A stretch of DNA of 64,000 bases. Source: Sphaerotilus uruguayifluvii. GTDB lineage: Bacteria > Pseudomonadota > Gammaproteobacteria > Burkholderiales > Burkholderiaceae_C. Position numbers and translations under genes: made by a program. Location of the stretch: the NCBI RefSeq assembly GCF_013294065.1, contig NZ_JABSNM010000025.1, forward strand, positions 1 through 64,000, in the 5' to 3' direction. Within the stretch, counting starts at the first letter, position 1. Every line of letters starts with the position of its first letter. Below are positions 62,401 to 64,000 of this stretch, piece after piece. Below the pieces are notes generated by a model. The model was not told the DNA's origin. It made no database searches and worked only from the letters and a program-made list of their open reading frames with translations.

Positions 62401-64000
62401 TCAGGACTTGTTGCGAGGCTTCAGGAAAGGCAGATCCCTCAGCCTGAAGCCCCGGGGCTCGCCGACGGGCGGCTCGGTGGCGGGGGGCATGGCGGCAGGT
62501 GCGGCCGAGGTCATGGGCGCGGCGCGGAAGGGCGCTCCCTGGCGGGGCTGCGCCGCCGACTCGGGCATGGTGGCTCCGCGCAGCGGCGCTGCCGCTGTCG
62601 CTGCGGCCGCCATGCGTGCTCCGCCGGCGGGCGTGCCGAGCACCGGCGACAGGGCCGTCAGATCGCTCAGGCGCATGCCGCGCACGGAGGTTTCCGGCGG
62701 CGCCAAGGCGACAGGCTCCGAGGCCAGGGCGACCGGCTCGGGCATCGGGCGCGGCTCTGGTGCTGCGGTTTCCCTGGCGAGGGCGGGCGCAGGCGCTGCC
62801 ACAGGCGAGGGCATCGCTGGTGTGGTGCTCTCCGGCAGCTCGACGGGGGGCTGCGCCTGGAGGGGCGGCCGTTCCTCGGCGGCGGGCGGCGCCGCCGGTG
62901 CCGTGACAGGCGCCGCCTCGCTCGGCTCGAGCATCTGGCGCAGCCGTTTCAGCGGTCCGGCAAAGAGCTTCGCGGGACGTGCGGCGTCCGCCTGTTCGTC
63001 GGCCTGCGTCTGGACAGGCGCCGACTCCGCAATCGCGGCGGCTGTCTGCCTCGTCTCCGCGACCGGTGCGCTCCTGGGTCGGGCCGGGGCAGCAGGTGGC
63101 GGGCGGACCGGCTCCGGACGGAACAGCAGCTCGTCGCGCAGGGGCTCATGCGCAGGCTGGGGGGCGGGCACCACGGGCGCGACCTCGGGCTCGGCAGGCG
63201 GCCGTGCTGCTGCAGCACCGAAGTCAGGCAGCAGCCAGTCCTCGTCCGAGGCCGGCGGGGCCGCAGGGGGCATGACATCGCCCAGGGTCTCGGCGGCCGG
63301 TGCGCGCGTGTCGGACGGGCCGGGGGCGCCGGCCTGCAGCGAGGCCTGGTTCAGGTCCTCGACGACCGCATCGATGCGGAAGTCGGTCAGCGTCCAGCGG
63401 CCGTGGGGCGACTCCTCGGCATCCTGCCGTGTCTGCGGTTCCGGATTCCGGCCGAAGAGAGCGTCGGGGCTGCGGGCGGGCTCGAAGGCCGGCAGGTCGG
63501 TCAGGTCGCCGAGTCCGCTGCGCCAGGCCGAGTCGTCCTCGGCCTGCGCATGCTGGGGCAGATCGCGGAAGACCAGCTTCTGGCCTGCCGTCTCCATCGA
63601 GAACGAGCTCACGCCGGCGATGCGCTGCGGCGTCGTCACCGTCATCCGCTCGGCCAGGGCCGCGTCGTAGTTCTGCTCGAGCCACTCGCGGGCGGCGCGC
63701 ATGCGCGGCCGGCGCCCGGACAGGTTGTGCGCGTCGGTGGCCAGCACGTCGACCCAGCCGGCGTCGAGCAGCTGGCGGGCGCTGGCCTGGGCCCGGCTGC
63801 CGAACTCTCCCAGCACGGACGCGGCGGTGAGCTGGAACAGGCAGCCCATGCGGCGCAGCGGCTCCAGCCGGGTGTGCAGCTCCATCACCGCCTTGTTGCG
63901 CTCCGGATGGGCGATCAGCGGCGTGATGCCGTGGTCGAGCAGCAGTCCGGCCAGCTTGTCGGTGCCGACCGGGATCTGCCCGTCGGGCAGCTCGATCAGC
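62401..64000 (-). CDS. CpsB/YwqE-type PHP-domain phosphotyrosine phosphatase with a long Pro/Ala-rich tail, partial
   Basis: The gene enters from beyond 64000 and reads in frame to 62401. The visible start of the segment, LIAHPERNKAV then LFQLTAASVLGEFGSRAQASAR and VLATDAHNLSGRRPRM, is the C-terminal half of the PHP-fold, metal-dependent tyrosine phosphatase domain, with His residues in IAHPE and TDAHN. In EPS systems it dephosphorylates the BY-kinase. The domain should end near the codon for RIAGV (about 63600). About 390 further residues follow, rich in Pro, Ala and Glu, with no recognised domain, ending RGFRLRDLPFLKPRNKS. This extension is unusual for the family, whose members are near 250 residues. 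Confidence 0.85.
   Translation of the reverse strand, partial: LIELPDGQIPVGTDKLAGLLLDHGITPLIAHPERNKAVMELHTRLEPLRRMGCLFQLTAASVLGEFGSRAQASARQLLDAGWVDVLATDAHNLSGRRPRMRAAREWLEQNYDAALAERMTVTTPQRIAGVSSFSMETAGQKLVFRDLPQHAQAEDDSAWRSGLGDLTDLPAFEPARSPDALFGRNPEPQTRQDAEESPHGRWTLTDFRIDAVVEDLNQASLQAGAPGPSDTRAPAAETLGDVMPPAAPPASDEDWLLPDFGAAAARPPAEPEVAPVVPAPQPAHEPLRDELLFRPEPVRPPPAAPARPRSAPVAETRQTAAAIAESAPVQTQADEQADAARPAKLFAGPLKRLRQMLEPSEAAPVTAPAAPPAAEERPPLQAQPPVELPESTTPAMPSPVAAPAPALARETAAPEPRPMPEPVALASEPVALAPPETSVRGMRLSDLTALSPVLGTPAGGARMAAAATAAAPLRGATMPESAAQPRQGAPFRAAPMTSAAPAAMPPATEPPVGEPRGFRLRDLPFLKPRNKS

Overview
The window is very GC-rich (long runs well above 65% G+C by eye), and its gene content is typical of Burkholderiales (Betaproteobacteria): SucC, single-chain methylmalonyl-CoA mutase with MeaB, a nitrate-assimilation block with a phosphatase/kinase fusion, zapA, and a PEP-CTERM protein. 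The Rubrivivax/Leptothrix/Sphaerotilus group is a reasonable guess, but it is inferred from gene content only.

Layout. 0-8.9 kb: start of sucC, a GntR/FCD regulator, and the propionyl-CoA to succinyl-CoA block (mcm, a GNAT gene, meaB, pccB, pccA, a VOC protein). 9-11.6 kb: bioF and a cytochrome P450. 11.6-17.2 kb: accessory DNA bracketed by two different IS5-superfamily elements; it carries an AraC regulator, two small monooxygenase-like proteins, an acetyltransferase and a lipoprotein hydrolase. 17.2-21 kb: a Sel1/ExbB/DUF2149 operon and prpE. 21.2-23 kb: a zeta-toxin-like kinase with a small partner, and ybiB. 22.9-33 kb: nitrate assimilation (nasA, its flavoprotein reductase, PP2C/kinase, narK, ANTAR regulator) and a degenerate GGDEF protein. 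33-34.7 kb: TauE permease, a possible 6S RNA, zapA and a small coiled-coil gene. 34.8-47 kb: a cobalamin riboswitch and a long B12 uptake and late-synthesis operon. 47-50.7 kb: panD, bioA, bioD, bioB. 50.7-59 kb: mostly housekeeping and stress genes (LysR/SDR pair, BtuF-like protein, nth, ychJ, yaaA, a prolyl hydroxylase, a Lys/Ala-rich protein, rhlE). 59-64 kb: amtB behind a sigma-54 promoter, a PEP-CTERM protein, a TPR protein, and a CpsB-type phosphatase cut by the window end.

How the parts fit. Propionate is activated by PrpE, carboxylated by biotin-dependent PccAB, probably epimerised by the VOC protein, and isomerised by B12-dependent mutase protected by MeaB. The product, succinyl-CoA, is used by SucCD. 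The window also encodes biotin synthesis (bioF, bioA, bioD, bioB) and B12 acquisition and late synthesis, so both cofactors of this pathway are covered nearby. A 13-bp sequence shared by the mcm and prpE upstream regions suggests common control, probably by the adjacent GntR regulator. Nitrogen genes show sigma-54 promoter sequences before narK and amtB, with an NtrC-like site before amtB.

Most unusual features: an IS inserted inside the stop codon of the P450 gene with the stop preserved; bioF separated from the other bio genes and paired with a P450; an ANTAR antiterminator with PilJ-like sensor segments beside a hairpin-rich narK leader; an orphan DUF2149/ExbB/Sel1 operon; and a CpsB phosphatase with a roughly 300-residue Pro/Ala-rich tail.
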